Assembly (NCBI GenBank): GCA_902765855.1
Contig: CACXBF010000001.1
Location: 253,117 to 317,116 of the forward strand
DNA: 64,000 bases
Source: an uncultured Ruminococcus sp.
Lineage (GTDB): Bacteria; Bacillota; Clostridia; Oscillospirales; Acutalibacteraceae
Direction: 5' to 3'
Part shown: positions 10,501 through 19,133 of the stretch, piece after piece
Layout of the letters: every line of letters begins with the position of its first letter
Numbering within the stretch: the first letter of the stretch is position 1
Made by a program: the position numbers and the translations under genes
Notes under the pieces: generated by a model
Databases searched by the model: none
The model's input: only the letters and a program-made list of their open reading frames with translations
What the model was told of the DNA's origin: nothing

Positions 10501-11076
10501 GTGATATTATTGACAAAGCAAGAGTATATGCAAAGGCTTTATACAGCACTTAAACCTCTTTCTAAAGAAAATCGAAATAAGGTTATGAATGACTATGAAC
10601 TTCAGTTTTCACAAGAGATGAAAAATGGCAAGACTGAACAGGATATTATATACGATTTAGGAAGTCCTGAAGATGCCGCAGAATATTTTATCAATATGTA
10701 TCAATCTGATAGAGGTTATCATGACCATTATAATATTGAGCAGGCTGGAAATAAAAATAGCGGCACTGCCCATTCATGGGAGGCTGCTATCTGGGGAACT
10801 CTTTCAATTATTATTGTACCTACTATGATTGCAATTATGCTTGCTTTTTTCGCTTTAGGAATAGCTTTTTGCATAGCCGGTATGGTTATGGTATTTTCAA
10901 GCTTTATTCTTAATTCACTTAGTGTAGGTTTTTTCTTTATTGCTGTGGCAGGAGTTTTTCTGGCTGTTTTCGGAATATTTATAGCAATTCTTTCTATATA
11001 TGACGGAATAAAGCTTATCGGAAAATACTTTAGATTTATAAGAAATAGAATCAAATATGGAGGTAAAGCAAAATGA
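10501..11076 (+). CDS. DUF1700 (HAAS domain) membrane protein
   Basis: The N-terminal soluble part (TKQEYMQRLYTALKPL... DYELQFSQEMKNGKTEQDIIYDLGSP) is the helical DUF1700/HAAS domain, and three or four membrane helices follow from about residue 95. Such proteins usually work with a PadR regulator and an outer-surface DUF4097 protein, as in the operon at 57.6 kb, but no PadR gene is here. The GTG at 10501 is preferred because AAGGA lies 7 bases before it; TTG at 10510 is the alternative. The stop overlaps the start of the next small gene (ATGA). Confidence 0.85.
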   Translation: MILLTKQEYMQRLYTALKPLSKENRNKVMNDYELQFSQEMKNGKTEQDIIYDLGSPEDAAEYFINMYQSDRGYHDHYNIEQAGNKNSGTAHSWEAAIWGTLSIIIVPTMIAIMLAFFALGIAFCIAGMVMVFSSFILNSLSVGFFFIAVAGVFLAVFGIFIAILSIYDGIKLIGKYFRFIRNRIKYGGKAK

Positions 11077-11243
11077 AGACAATAAGAATACTTGCTGTAA
11101 TTTTCTTTTTAGTATTTTTAATTCTTACAGCTATTGGCGTATACCTCATAATAAAAGATTCCATTTCGCTTTATAGCATTGTAGATAGTCTGCCATATGG
11201 CTTTATTCGTGATAGTGCAATCTATTTATTTAACTTATTCTGA
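11073..11243 (+). CDS. 56-residue membrane peptide
   Basis: The ATG overlaps the TGA of the DUF1700 gene (ATGA), and GGAGGTAAAGCAAA precedes it as a ribosome site. The peptide begins MKTIRILAVIFFLVFLILTA, one long membrane helix, followed by about 30 mixed residues ending YLFNLF. Translational coupling suggests that it belongs with the DUF1700 protein. Its last 22 bases overlap the 3' end of queH on the other strand. It is too short for most gene callers. Confidence 0.6.
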   Translation: MKTIRILAVIFFLVFLILTAIGVYLIIKDSISLYSIVDSLPYGFIRDSAIYLFNLF

Positions 11244-11854
11244 CTTTCAGCTTGAGCTTTTGAAAATCTGCAACCGCAATAATTTTGGCGATAAAGATTA
11301 TATTGCTTTGAAAGCTCTATTGAGCGTTTATAACCCTCTTTCTTTTTGAAGTCAGAAAAAAGATATGGGACGCCGTATTTATCCGCAAGAGCCGAACCAA
11401 TAGAATTAAGAGCGTCTGCATTTTTCATAGGACTTATTGAAAGCGTAGTTGTGAAATAATCAAAGTTTTGCTCCTTTGCAATTTTTGCAGAGCTTTCAAG
11501 GCGAAGACGGTAGCATTTTATACATCTTGCACCTCGTTCGGGTTCGTCTTCAAGTCCCTTTGCAATTTCTTCAAAGGCCTCGGGTTCGTAATCGCCGTCA
11601 ATTATTTTAACGCTTATGCCCATTTCAGAAACGAGTCTATGTAATTCGCTTATTCTGAAATTGTATTCGCTTTCAGGAGATATATTTGGATTATAATAAT
11701 ACAATGTAATATCAAAATATTGATTAAGGTATTCAAGAACATAGCTGCTGCATGGAGCACAACACGAATGTAGCAACAGCTTTGGTCGAATACCTTTTTT
11801 TGTTATATTGTTGATTACAGAATCAAGCTCTTTTTGATAGTTTCGTTTCTGCAA
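11222..11854 (-). CDS. queH: Epoxyqueuosine reductase QueH
   Basis: The 210-residue protein catalyses the last step of queuosine synthesis in tRNA, reducing epoxyqueuosine to queuosine, and replaces QueG in many anaerobes. The family cysteines are visible: LLHSCCAPCSSY (C31, C32, C35), RCIKCYRLRLE near residue 110 and NYCGCRF near residue 197. These bind an iron-sulfur cluster and the second metal. The start is a TTG with GGAGG 7 bases upstream. The stop lies 22 bases inside the opposing small membrane gene. The methyltransferase gene upstream on the same strand is 16 bases away. Confidence 0.9.
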   Translation of the reverse strand: MQKRNYQKELDSVINNITKKGIRPKLLLHSCCAPCSSYVLEYLNQYFDITLYYYNPNISPESEYNFRISELHRLVSEMGISVKIIDGDYEPEAFEEIAKGLEDEPERGARCIKCYRLRLESSAKIAKEQNFDYFTTTLSISPMKNADALNSIGSALADKYGVPYLFSDFKKKEGYKRSIELSKQYNLYRQNYCGCRFSKAQAESQNKLNK

Positions 11855-11870
11855 GGCTATACCTCCAAGT

Positions 11871-12665
11871 TTACTTCTTAACTTGCAATACCTTTATTGC
11901 AGCATAGTGCTTAATTGCAAAGGATTCGTCTGCAATTTCCTCAAGGAGCTTTTTATGCTCATTTTCCCATTTTACGAGTTCTTCTTCGGAGAGAGACGCA
12001 CCTGTTCCACGACACGCTTTCATTCTTCCGTTCCAGCTCTCTCTTGTAAACGGAACATCAAGGTCAAATTCTTCACTGTAAACCGTATCAAAATACTTGT
12101 CCACAAATTCAGGCAGAATTATTGGGTGTTTGATTTCGCCTGCACCATTCCATTTTGGATTGTATTTCAGAACAAGATCTTCACTTGCTTTTGCGATTTT
12201 ATCCTCAAACGGAAGCCACTCCATATATAAAACTGCCAGCTTGCCACCCTTTTTCAACATTTTTGCAAAATTCGGTATGACAGTTTCATAATGAAAATAG
12301 AAAAAGCACTGACACGCTGTAATCACATCAAAGCTATCCTGTGGAAAATCAATATCTTCTGCAGATGAAACAATAAACTGAATATTCTGCTTATTTTCCT
12401 TTGCGAGAACTTTTGCGGCTTCTATCTGATTTTCTGAAATATCCGCACCGACAAAATCTGCACCGTATTCATACAAATGTCTTGGGAGAACTCCTGTTCC
12501 AGTACCTACATCAAGAACCTTTTGTCCTTTTGTACATAAGCCTAAGCTTATAATTTTATCATAAAATTCCTTAGGGTAAATATCCCTATATTTCACATAT
12601 TCAGCGGAAACTCTGCCCCAGTCAAAGGCTTTGCCGTTATCAATTTTTTCGTTTGTTATATCCAT
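11871..12665 (-). CDS. Class I SAM-dependent methyltransferase
   Basis: The 264-residue protein has the SAM-binding motif VLDVGTGTGVLPRHL (residues about 50-64) followed by the acidic VGADIS loop, placing it in the UbiE/MenG-like group of small-molecule methyltransferases. The substrate is not evident. The ribosome site AAAGGAG lies 13 bases before the ATG, longer than usual. A second copy of the first 13 codons together with this ribosome site occurs at 13274-13333, so the locus has undergone a partial duplication. It lies just upstream of queH, 16 bases away, but a role in queuosine synthesis is not implied by the motifs. Confidence 0.85.
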   Translation of the reverse strand: MDITNEKIDNGKAFDWGRVSAEYVKYRDIYPKEFYDKIISLGLCTKGQKVLDVGTGTGVLPRHLYEYGADFVGADISENQIEAAKVLAKENKQNIQFIVSSAEDIDFPQDSFDVITACQCFFYFHYETVIPNFAKMLKKGGKLAVLYMEWLPFEDKIAKASEDLVLKYNPKWNGAGEIKHPIILPEFVDKYFDTVYSEEFDLDVPFTRESWNGRMKACRGTGASLSEEELVKWENEHKKLLEEIADESFAIKHYAAIKVLQVKK

Positions 12666-12688
12666 ATTGTCAATAGTTCTCCTTTCGT
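12629..12688 (-). repeat. Direct repeat, copy 1 (5' end of methyltransferase gene)
   Basis: This 60-base segment covers the ribosome site and first codons of the methyltransferase gene and matches 13274-13333 with three mismatches. Confidence 0.85.
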
Positions 12689-12766
12689 GAAGTTTTTGGG
12701 TTTGAAAGCTTTTTCTACAAAGAAAAACGGATTTATTTTCTGATATAATACGGTAGATATTATATG

Positions 12767-13201
12767 TTATGGATCCTGAATATATTTTCTTTTAAAATCT
12801 GAAAGTCTCAAAATATCTCTTCCGAAAACAAATATTCTACATAACCTTCTATGTTCCATATCACAATTATGAACATCATTTCTTTCAAAAGCAATATGCA
12901 TTCTACTTAATTCTCTTTCAGCTTCAGTAGCATCATATTCTGACCACATTCGTGCAACTAAATGTGCTCTATTCCACTTGTAACTTGCTAAGTCTTTTAG
13001 TGCATAATTAACAAGTTCTTCTTCTGATTCAGAAGCCTTAATCGTACGAAGAAAACCTCTTTCGGAATAGCCATATATATATTCTTGTCCATCTTGCTTT
13101 ATAACAAACCCTTCAGGTGCCATATGTTTTCCAATAGTTATTGCATAAAAGGAGTAGCATTCTTCTTCTAAATATTTTTCTAATTCGGCTATGGTTTTCA
13201 T
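12767..13201 (-). CDS. Hypothetical protein, possibly Imm63-like
   Basis: This 144-residue soluble protein is not firmly recognised. The pattern YIYGYSERG, then a run of acidic and hydrophobic residues (SEEELVNYAL), then RIFVFGRD, recalls immunity protein family 63, which protects against polymorphic toxins, but the similarity is from memory only. GAGG lies 9-10 bases before the ATG. It sits between the methyltransferase and a truncated duplicate of that gene's 5' end, so it may have arrived with the rearrangement. No toxin gene is nearby. Confidence 0.5.
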   Translation of the reverse strand: MKTIAELEKYLEEECYSFYAITIGKHMAPEGFVIKQDGQEYIYGYSERGFLRTIKASESEEELVNYALKDLASYKWNRAHLVARMWSEYDATEAERELSRMHIAFERNDVHNCDMEHRRLCRIFVFGRDILRLSDFKRKYIQDP

Positions 13202-13259
13202 AATATTTTTTACCTCTTTGTTTACTTAAATATCTCTAAAATTAAAATCTGTATATAAT

Positions 13260-13310
13260 TTAACACCCATATTCTTTGCCGTTATCAATCTTTTCGTTTG
13301 TTATATCCAT
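13260..13310 (-). pseudogene. Vestigial 16-codon remnant of a duplicated methyltransferase start
   Basis: On the minus strand the sequence opens MDITNEKIDNGKEYGC and then stops. The first 12 residues are identical to the start of the methyltransferase at 12665, and the upstream ribosome site is also copied. It reads as what was left when a tandem duplicate lost its body, or as the footprint of an insertion between the gene and its leader. Confidence 0.65.
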
Positions 13311-13333
13311 ATTGTTGATAGTTCTCCTTTCGT
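13274..13333 (-). repeat. Direct repeat, copy 2
   Basis: This is the partner of 12629-12688, with 57 of 60 bases identical. It covers the ribosome site and the first codons of the vestigial reading frame. Confidence 0.85.
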
Positions 13334-13393
13334 AGATTTTATGTAATTATAAACTGGAAGTTGTAAAGCTATTCCCCAAAAAAATTTGTATAT

Positions 13394-13681
13394 TTATTGT
13401 TTTGGAAACCAAATCGATGTTGCTCCATTATTATCGCAAAATGTAATGCACTTATATTTTGTTCCAAAATCTTTTAATTCATCATATTGCTCATTTGCTT
13501 TATGGCTAAACCGAATAATTATGTAAGTTTCATCCGGCAAAGCTCCTGCGTTTCCAATAGCCAATATCGTATTCTTATTTTCTAACTCTTTTTCAATAAT
13601 GCCAATAGTTTTTTTGAATTTAGGAATTTCGTTCGCTTTGCTTTTTATATATTCTAACGATGGATTATCTCTATTTATCAT
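13394..13681 (-). CDS. Small hypothetical protein
   Basis: This 95-residue soluble protein has no family that I recognise. It looks like an alpha/beta fold with a conserved-looking AIGNAGALPDETYIIIRF stretch in the middle and a CITFCDNNGATSIWFP end. The ATG at 13681 is chosen because GGAGG is 6 bases before it; a GTG 12 bases upstream lies inside that ribosome site. It is an orphan between the duplicated methyltransferase leader and the HAD phosphatase gene. Confidence 0.55.
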   Translation of the reverse strand: MINRDNPSLEYIKSKANEIPKFKKTIGIIEKELENKNTILAIGNAGALPDETYIIIRFSHKANEQYDELKDFGTKYKCITFCDNNGATSIWFPKQ

Positions 13682-13734
13682 TTTTACCTCCACAGATACC
13701 GATTTACTTATCTTGAACAGGCTAATTTTGTAAT

Positions 13735-14388
13735 CTACAGTCTTGCAAGAATATCATCGGCAGTCTTTGCGATAAATGTTGCACCCTCTGCAATAAGTTC
13801 ACTTTCGGGACGGAAGCCCCAATTTACACCGCAGAAATCTATTTCGGCATTTTTCGCAGTTTGGACATCAACATTGCTGTCGCCTATATACAGGCAATCG
13901 CTCTTATCAAAGCCAAGCTCTGAAAGCATTGCAAGCAGTGCGTCAGGACAAGGCTTTCTCTCAAAATCAGGTCGCTGCCCCCAAGCTGCCGCAAATTTAT
14001 TATTAGGGAAAAGCTTTGCAGCAATAGATTTTGTGAATTTATCAGGCTTATTTGACATAATCGCATATTTGATTGAAAGCTCGTCTAACTTTGTGAGCAA
14101 CTCTGTTATACCATCATATGGTACGGTTTTATCGAGGCTGTGTTCTGTATAGTATTCGTTGAAATCTGCAAGAACCTGCTTTTTCTGCTCATCAGTTGCC
14201 ATTCCTTTTGGGATAACCATAGCTCTGTCAGCCAATGTTGAAATGCCGTTGCCAACCATAAAACGGTATTTTTCTGTTTCGTGAGGCTCAAAGCCGTTTT
14301 TTACAAGAGCGTAGTTCATAGCGTCGGCGAGATCATAGATTGAGTTGACGAGAGTTCCGTCCAAATCAAATACACAAATTTTTTTCAT
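13735..14388 (-). CDS. HAD hydrolase, phosphoglycolate phosphatase-like
   Basis: The 217-residue protein has the HAD nucleophile motif FDLDGT (D7 and D9), a helical cap, SNKPDKF as motif II, a KPCPDALL segment with the motif III lysine and GDSNVD as motif IV. The layout is that of Gph/PpaX-type phosphatases, but the actual substrate cannot be read from the sequence. It starts 13 bases after the alcohol dehydrogenase gene on the same strand, so the two are probably co-transcribed. Confidence 0.85.
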   Translation of the reverse strand: MKKICVFDLDGTLVNSIYDLADAMNYALVKNGFEPHETEKYRFMVGNGISTLADRAMVIPKGMATDEQKKQVLADFNEYYTEHSLDKTVPYDGITELLTKLDELSIKYAIMSNKPDKFTKSIAAKLFPNNKFAAAWGQRPDFERKPCPDALLAMLSELGFDKSDCLYIGDSNVDVQTAKNAEIDFCGVNWGFRPESELIAEGATFIAKTADDILARL

Positions 14389-14401
14389 CTTTAATCATTC
14401 C

Positions 14402-15568
14402 TTAATCAAGTGCTAATTTGTAAATCTTATAAATATCGCTTGCATCAAGCTTCTTGAAGTTTCCGCATGAATTAGCTTTTTTAGCCATTTCTTCAAGACG
14501 AGAACTATCTATTCCAACCGCTGAAAGTCTTGTCGGAAGTCCGAGAGATGTATAGAACCCCTCAAGTCGGGAGATACCCTCCATTATAGTTTCATAAACC
14601 ATTGAATTAGGCAATTCAACGCTCATAACTCTCTGTGCAAACTGGACAAAGCGTTCTTCATTTTCTCTGTATACATGCTTCATCCATGCCGGAAATACTA
14701 TTGCAAGTCCTGCACCGTGTGCAATATCATAAATTGCAGAAAGTTCATGCTCTATTGCATGAGAGCCCCAGTCTTCTTCTCTGCCCATACCTATTAAACC
14801 GCTGTGTGCAAGAGTTCCTGCCCACATTATTTCGGCTCTTGCATCATAATTTTCCGGGTCTTGCTTTACGAGTTTTGCATTAGAGATTATTGCTCGCATA
14901 AGACCTTCGCAAAGTCTATCACTGACATCAACATGCTCTGTTTTTGTAAAATAGCGTTCCATTATATGTGCGAGCATATCTGATATTCCGCAAGCTGTCT
15001 GGTAGAATGGTAGGGAATAAGTTGTTTCAGGATTCATAATTGCAAACTGTGGACGAAGTTTTTCACTTCCATAACCACGCTTTAGAAGTCCGTCTTCTTT
15101 AGTGATGACAAGATTCTTGCTCGATTCACTTCCTGCGGCAGGTATAGTAAGAACCACACCAACCGGCAGACAGGTTTCCGGTTCATTTCTGTTTTCAAAG
15201 AAATCCCAAACATCGCCTTCATACGAAAATCCGAGTGCGATAGCTTTTGCGGTATCAATTACACTTCCACCACCAACAGCAAGTATAAATTCGATATTTT
15301 GTTGTCTGCAAATGTCTATTCCTTCATAAACCTTTCTGAGTCTCGGATTTGGTACTATTCCGGAAAGTTCAAAATATTCAAATTCGTTTTCATTGAGCAT
15401 AGTTGTAATTCTATCATAAAGACCGATTTCTTTTATACTTTCTCCGCCATAAACAAGTAAAATTTTAGAGCCGTATTCCTTTATAATCTGTGGAAGTTGA
15501 TTTTCGGAATTTCTTCCAAATACTATTTTAGTTTTATTTTGATAGGTAAAATCGTTCAAATTTTTCAT
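14402..15568 (-). CDS. Iron-containing alcohol dehydrogenase (BdhA/YqhD-like)
   Basis: The 388-residue protein starts MKNLNDFTYQNKTKIVFG, the usual start of the NAD(P)H-dependent butanol or aldehyde reductase group. The nucleotide loop is AVGGGSVIDTAKAI, and the iron ligands come from DMLAHIMERYF and the later HAIEHE and IAHGAGLA histidines. It likely reduces aldehydes to alcohols during fermentation. A longer frame with 32 extra residues exists upstream, but those residues do not fit the family; AGAAGGGA lies right before the chosen ATG, which is unusually close. It is the first gene of a pair with the HAD phosphatase. Confidence 0.88.
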   Translation of the reverse strand: MKNLNDFTYQNKTKIVFGRNSENQLPQIIKEYGSKILLVYGGESIKEIGLYDRITTMLNENEFEYFELSGIVPNPRLRKVYEGIDICRQQNIEFILAVGGGSVIDTAKAIALGFSYEGDVWDFFENRNEPETCLPVGVVLTIPAAGSESSKNLVITKEDGLLKRGYGSEKLRPQFAIMNPETTYSLPFYQTACGISDMLAHIMERYFTKTEHVDVSDRLCEGLMRAIISNAKLVKQDPENYDARAEIMWAGTLAHSGLIGMGREEDWGSHAIEHELSAIYDIAHGAGLAIVFPAWMKHVYRENEERFVQFAQRVMSVELPNSMVYETIMEGISRLEGFYTSLGLPTRLSAVGIDSSRLEEMAKKANSCGNFKKLDASDIYKIYKLALD

Positions 15569-15850
15569 TCCCTTCTGAAATTTTGGGTATAGAGCTGTTG
15601 CTTTTATTTTACCATAATACGCATATATTTCAAGTGAAAAAGCGAGAAATTTGTAATAAATCACAAAACTTAAAATACTTTATACTATATCATATAATAT
15701 GTTCATAGTGGAAATTTTTTATGTTTGGAAAAGACAGAAAGTATATTTATAGATATTAAAAATCATAAATTAGCATAAGAGAGTATAATTAAGAAAAATA
15801 AAGATAAAGAGAGTTTTTTCTATTCAAAATTTAAAAAATCAAAAAAACCC
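15569..15850. other. AT-rich divergent spacer
   Basis: This stretch lies between the alcohol dehydrogenase start and the rplM promoter. It is very AT-rich, and I see no gene, repeat or clear hairpin in it. Confidence 0.6.
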
Positions 15851-15879
15851 TTGACTTCACTGTTTGTCTGTGATATTAT
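15851..15879 (+). promoter_or_regulatory. Promoter of rplM-rpsI
   Basis: TTGACT (15851-15856) and TATTAT (15874-15879) are 17 bases apart. The leader from about 15886 to 15958 is some 70 bases long and could hold an autoregulatory L13 leader, but I could not match that structure. Confidence 0.8.
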
Positions 15880-15958
15880 CTATCTTGTGACTTGAAAAGG
15901 GTACTGTCAGTATCCTTGAGAATATGCAAAATGTTTATGAAAACAGGAGGAAACGCTA

Positions 15959-16387
15959 ATGTCAACTTATATGGCTAAGCCCGCTGAGATTGAACGCAAG
16001 TGGTACATCATTGATGCTGCCGGTAAGCCACTCGGACGCGTTGCTGTTCAGGCTGCTGATCTTCTCCGCGGTAAGCTTAAGACAACTTACACACCACATG
16101 TAGACTGTGGTGACCATGTTATTGTTATCAACTGCGATAAGGTTGTTCTCACAGGCAACAAGCTTCAGCAGAAGTATTATTATCGCCACACAGGCTATAT
16201 CGGCCACATGAAGGCTACTCGCTATGATACACTCATGGCTACTAAGCCGGAAAAGGCTGTTGAGCTTGCTATCTATGGTATGATCCCTAACAACACTATC
16301 GGCCGCGCTGCTATGACAAGACTCCGTCTCTATAAGGGTGCAGAGCATAAGCACGAGGCTCAGAAGCCTGAAGTTTGGGATAAATAA
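15959..16387 (+). CDS. rplM: Ribosomal protein L13
   Basis: This 142-residue protein has the family's usual length. It starts [20 protein letters not shown] and contains the conserved GKPLGRVA and YYRHTGYIG(H)MK segments. It binds 23S rRNA early in 50S assembly. AGGAGG lies 8 bases before the ATG. It is followed after 19 bases by rpsI, the standard bacterial pair. Confidence 0.98.
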   Translation: MSTYMAKPAEIERKWYIIDAAGKPLGRVAVQAADLLRGKLKTTYTPHVDCGDHVIVINCDKVVLTGNKLQQKYYYRHTGYIGHMKATRYDTLMATKPEKAVELAIYGMIPNNTIGRAAMTRLRLYKGAEHKHEAQKPEVWDK

Positions 16388-16406
16388 GAAAGGAGGCAAT
16401 ATTTAA

Positions 16407-16808
16407 ATGTACGATAAGACACCTTATTTTTACGGTACTGGTAGAAGAAAAAGCTCTGTTGCAAGAGTAAGACTTTATCAGGGTACAGGCAAAATCACAA
16501 TTAATGACAGAGATATTGATGAATATTTCGGTCTTGAAACATTAAAGCTCATCGTTCGTCAGCCTCTCGTTCTTACAGAAACTGACGGCAAGTTCGATAT
16601 CGTTTGCAGAGTTGCAGGCGGCGGCGTTTCCGGTCAGGCTGGTGCTATCCGTCATGGCGTAGCAAGAGCACTTCTCCAATACGATAGCGAAGCACTTCGT
16701 CCAAAGCTCAAGAAGGCTGGCTTCCTCACTCGTGACCCAAGAATGAAAGAGCGTAAGAAGTACGGTCTCAAGGCTGCTCGTCGCGCACCGCAGTTCTCAA
16801 AGAGATAA
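16407..16808 (+). CDS. rpsI: Ribosomal protein S9
   Basis: This 133-residue protein has the S9 motif [15 protein letters not shown] near the start, [19 protein letters not shown] in the middle and the basic C-terminal end finishing QFSKR, which reaches into the decoding site of the 30S subunit. It is co-transcribed with rplM and has its own AGGAGG. Confidence 0.98.
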   Translation: MYDKTPYFYGTGRRKSSVARVRLYQGTGKITINDRDIDEYFGLETLKLIVRQPLVLTETDGKFDIVCRVAGGGVSGQAGAIRHGVARALLQYDSEALRPKLKKAGFLTRDPRMKERKKYGLKAARRAPQFSKR

Positions 16809-16894
16809 TCAAACAACCGAATTTTTTCATATTTTTGGTGGTTTCAAAACAAATATTGGCCAAATGGTTTTTGTTTGGCCTTAATTCAGAAATA

Positions 16895-16932
16895 AAAATC
16901 CGTTCCGTAAAAATGCGGAACGGATTTTTTTT
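16895..16932 (+). terminator. Terminator of rplM-rpsI
   Basis: The stem AAAAATCCGTTCCG / CGGAACGGATTTTT ends in a T run. A second weaker hairpin (GGCCAAA / TTTGGCC) lies just upstream near 16858-16880. Confidence 0.85.
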
Positions 16933-17020
16933 ATTGTATTTAAGAAAAAATAAAACCTCTTTTTGTTAAACTAAGAGCGGGTAATGCCAACTGTGCAAAA
17001 ACAAAGGAGGTCGAATCCAA

Positions 17021-17457
17021 ATGGATGAAAAAAGTTTATCACATACAAGATGTAAATATCAACCTCTTAACACTGGAGTGTTGGATAAAAGTGATATATT
17101 AAGATGAAAAAATGATATTGGAGAGATACTGAGAAGATTGTGTTACTTTAAATGTGCGGAAATAATAGAAGCACATGAAATTCCGGACCATATTCATATG
17201 TTGGTATCCATTCAGCCAAAATTGGCAGTATCAAATTTTGTTTGGTATCTTAAAGGAAAATATTAAAAAACCTGCAAATATGAAGTATTAAGTATGACAA
17301 AAGAGTATTTTGTATAAAATGATACAGTAGGAGCAAATAAAAAGGTAGTGAAGGAATACATCCGAAATCAAGAAATAGAAGATATAATAGTTAGTTAAGC
17401 TTTAAGGATTATAAAGATTTCGATGGTGATTCCTCAGACATTCCTGCGATAGAATAA
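17021..17457 (+). pseudogene. Decayed IS200-type transposase TnpA
   Basis: The reading begins MDEKSLSHTR, the common N-terminus of IS200/IS605 Y1 transposases, with AGGAGG upstream. An in-frame TGA follows after 28 codons; the same frame then reads through EIPDHIHMLVSI, which holds the HUH metal-binding motif, to a TAA. Further on, in other frames, come VGANKKVVKEYIRNQ, with the catalytic tyrosine, and SFKDYKDFDGDS as the tail. Segments of the core are missing. No tnpB and no intact copy are in the window. The hairpin at 17461-17495 may be the element's right end. Confidence 0.8.
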
Positions 17458-17460
17458 AGT

Positions 17461-17495
17461 AAAAAGCAACGCCTGCGGTTGGCGTTGCTTTTTTT
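17461..17495 (+). terminator. Strong hairpin with T run after the IS200 remnant
   Basis: AAAGCAACGCC and GGCGTTGCTTT form an 11-bp stem with a 7-base loop, followed by T residues. It may be a terminator or the subterminal hairpin of the decayed insertion element. Confidence 0.6.
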
Positions 17496-17567
17496 GCACC
17501 TTTAGGTGTGGCTGGTATATTGGATTCCTATGGGGTTGTTTTGCAAACTCCATGTTTTTGTGTGGGG

Positions 17568-18950
17568 TTATGATTTATTGTATATTTCAAGAGCCTTATT
17601 CATAACTTGTGCGGCAACAGGTAAAGCTGCATAATATCCAGAATTGCCATTTTCAATGATAACAGCAAATGCCAAAGGACAGCTTTCATCTCGGCTAAAA
17701 CCAGTTACCCAAGCATGAGCGGCTTTGCCACCGCCGACTTCAGCAGTACCGGTTTTAGCACAAACTTCTCCGTTAAAGCCACCGCCGTAGTATTCGTTCT
17801 CTACGGTATATCGCATCATATCAGAAAGTGTTTTTGCATTTTTCTCGCTTAACATCTGATTTCCGTTGCTTCCGCTTTGAGGAATATTTGGCAATCCAAA
17901 CGGTAATGAAATTTGCTTTATGAGATATGGCATTACAGGTGTACCGCCATTTGCGATACCTCCGGAAATAACAGCCATAGTCATAGGACTTGCAAGGGTT
18001 GTATATTGACCGACACCGCTCCAACCAAGCTGATTTTTATCAGCATTAGAAACATCATAGATACTTTTTGCAGTGTTAATATCGTTTATAGAAACGCTCT
18101 TATTAAAACCCATTCTGTTGGCTTGAGTAGTCATTTTATCAGCACCAAGATCAACAGCTAATTGTGCGAAGTAACTGTTGCAGGAGTGTGCGAGGGCTTG
18201 TTCAAAATTTTCCTCGCCGTGAGCTTCGTAGCAGGTAATTTCGTTTCCGCCGATAGTATCACTTCCTGTGCAAGTGTAAGTTCGGTTTTTGAGTTCGGCT
18301 TCAGAAATATTTTCAAGGGCGGCCGATGCAGTGACAAGCTTAAAAGTAGAACCGGGCGGATATGTTGCCATAATACTTCTGTCAACATAAACTCCCTCAT
18401 ATTCGTCATTGCCATCAATATCAGGAATATTCTGAGGGTCGTAAGAAGGATTGCTTACCTTTGCAACGATTTCGCCCGTTTTATAATTATAGACAAATAC
18501 CGCACCACGATTATTGCCCAGTGCCTGATAAGCAGTTTTACAAATTTCGCTGTTTACAGTAAGCTGAATATTTCTGCCAAGAGTCAGACCATTAGGAAGT
18601 CCCATACCAAAGATAAAGCTATATCCTGAAAGCTGAGAACGGTAAACATTTTGTACTGAACCGCCGATATTTCTTCCCTCATCGCCAACAGTATGAAGCA
18701 GAGAACAGCGAACGTCTGCGTCAGAATTATAGTATCGGTTTCCGTCCTCGCTATAAGCAAGAACTTCACCATTTATATCTGTTATAGTTCCAGCTGTTCC
18801 CATTCCATCTACACCAATGTGTGCATTTTGTGGTTTTGAGGCCCAAATATCAGCGTGGATTATAAGATTAATTGAAAAATATATCATTCCACCGATAAAA
18901 GCCATAACCAAAAGCCAAACAATCAGAGAACGATTGCGTATTTTTTTCAT
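17568..18950 (-). CDS. Class B penicillin-binding protein (PbpA/FtsI-like transpeptidase)
   Basis: The 460-residue protein has one N-terminal membrane anchor (residues about 8-32) and an extracellular transpeptidase domain that cross-links peptidoglycan. The three catalytic motifs are intact: STFK (S201-K204), SCN (S256-N258) and KTG (K399-G401). The pedestal domain is short, as in PbpA of actinobacteria and clostridia, rather than the longer FtsI or SpoVD form; no PASTA domain is present. It stands alone on the minus strand, without a neighbouring rodA/ftsW gene. Confidence 0.9.
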   Translation of the reverse strand: MKKIRNRSLIVWLLVMAFIGGMIYFSINLIIHADIWASKPQNAHIGVDGMGTAGTITDINGEVLAYSEDGNRYYNSDADVRCSLLHTVGDEGRNIGGSVQNVYRSQLSGYSFIFGMGLPNGLTLGRNIQLTVNSEICKTAYQALGNNRGAVFVYNYKTGEIVAKVSNPSYDPQNIPDIDGNDEYEGVYVDRSIMATYPPGSTFKLVTASAALENISEAELKNRTYTCTGSDTIGGNEITCYEAHGEENFEQALAHSCNSYFAQLAVDLGADKMTTQANRMGFNKSVSINDINTAKSIYDVSNADKNQLGWSGVGQYTTLASPMTMAVISGGIANGGTPVMPYLIKQISLPFGLPNIPQSGSNGNQMLSEKNAKTLSDMMRYTVENEYYGGGFNGEVCAKTGTAEVGGGKAAHAWVTGFSRDESCPLAFAVIIENGNSGYYAALPVAAQVMNKALEIYNKS

Positions 18951-19133
18951 TATTTCACCGCCTTAGAATGAATCCTTTCTATATTTTTGTTACGCTATTA
19001 TAGCACAATGAGCGCAAAAACTCAATAGATATGCAAAATGGCAGGATTCTATATGTACTTGTTGTTTTTAATTTTTGATATATAGTCTTGAATATAACGA
19101 ACAAAAACAAGTAAACCGTCATATTATAGATAG

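Noticed and set aside
15886-15958. L13 autoregulatory leader before rplM
   Set aside because: The leader is the right length, but I could not draw the conserved stem-loop with confidence.
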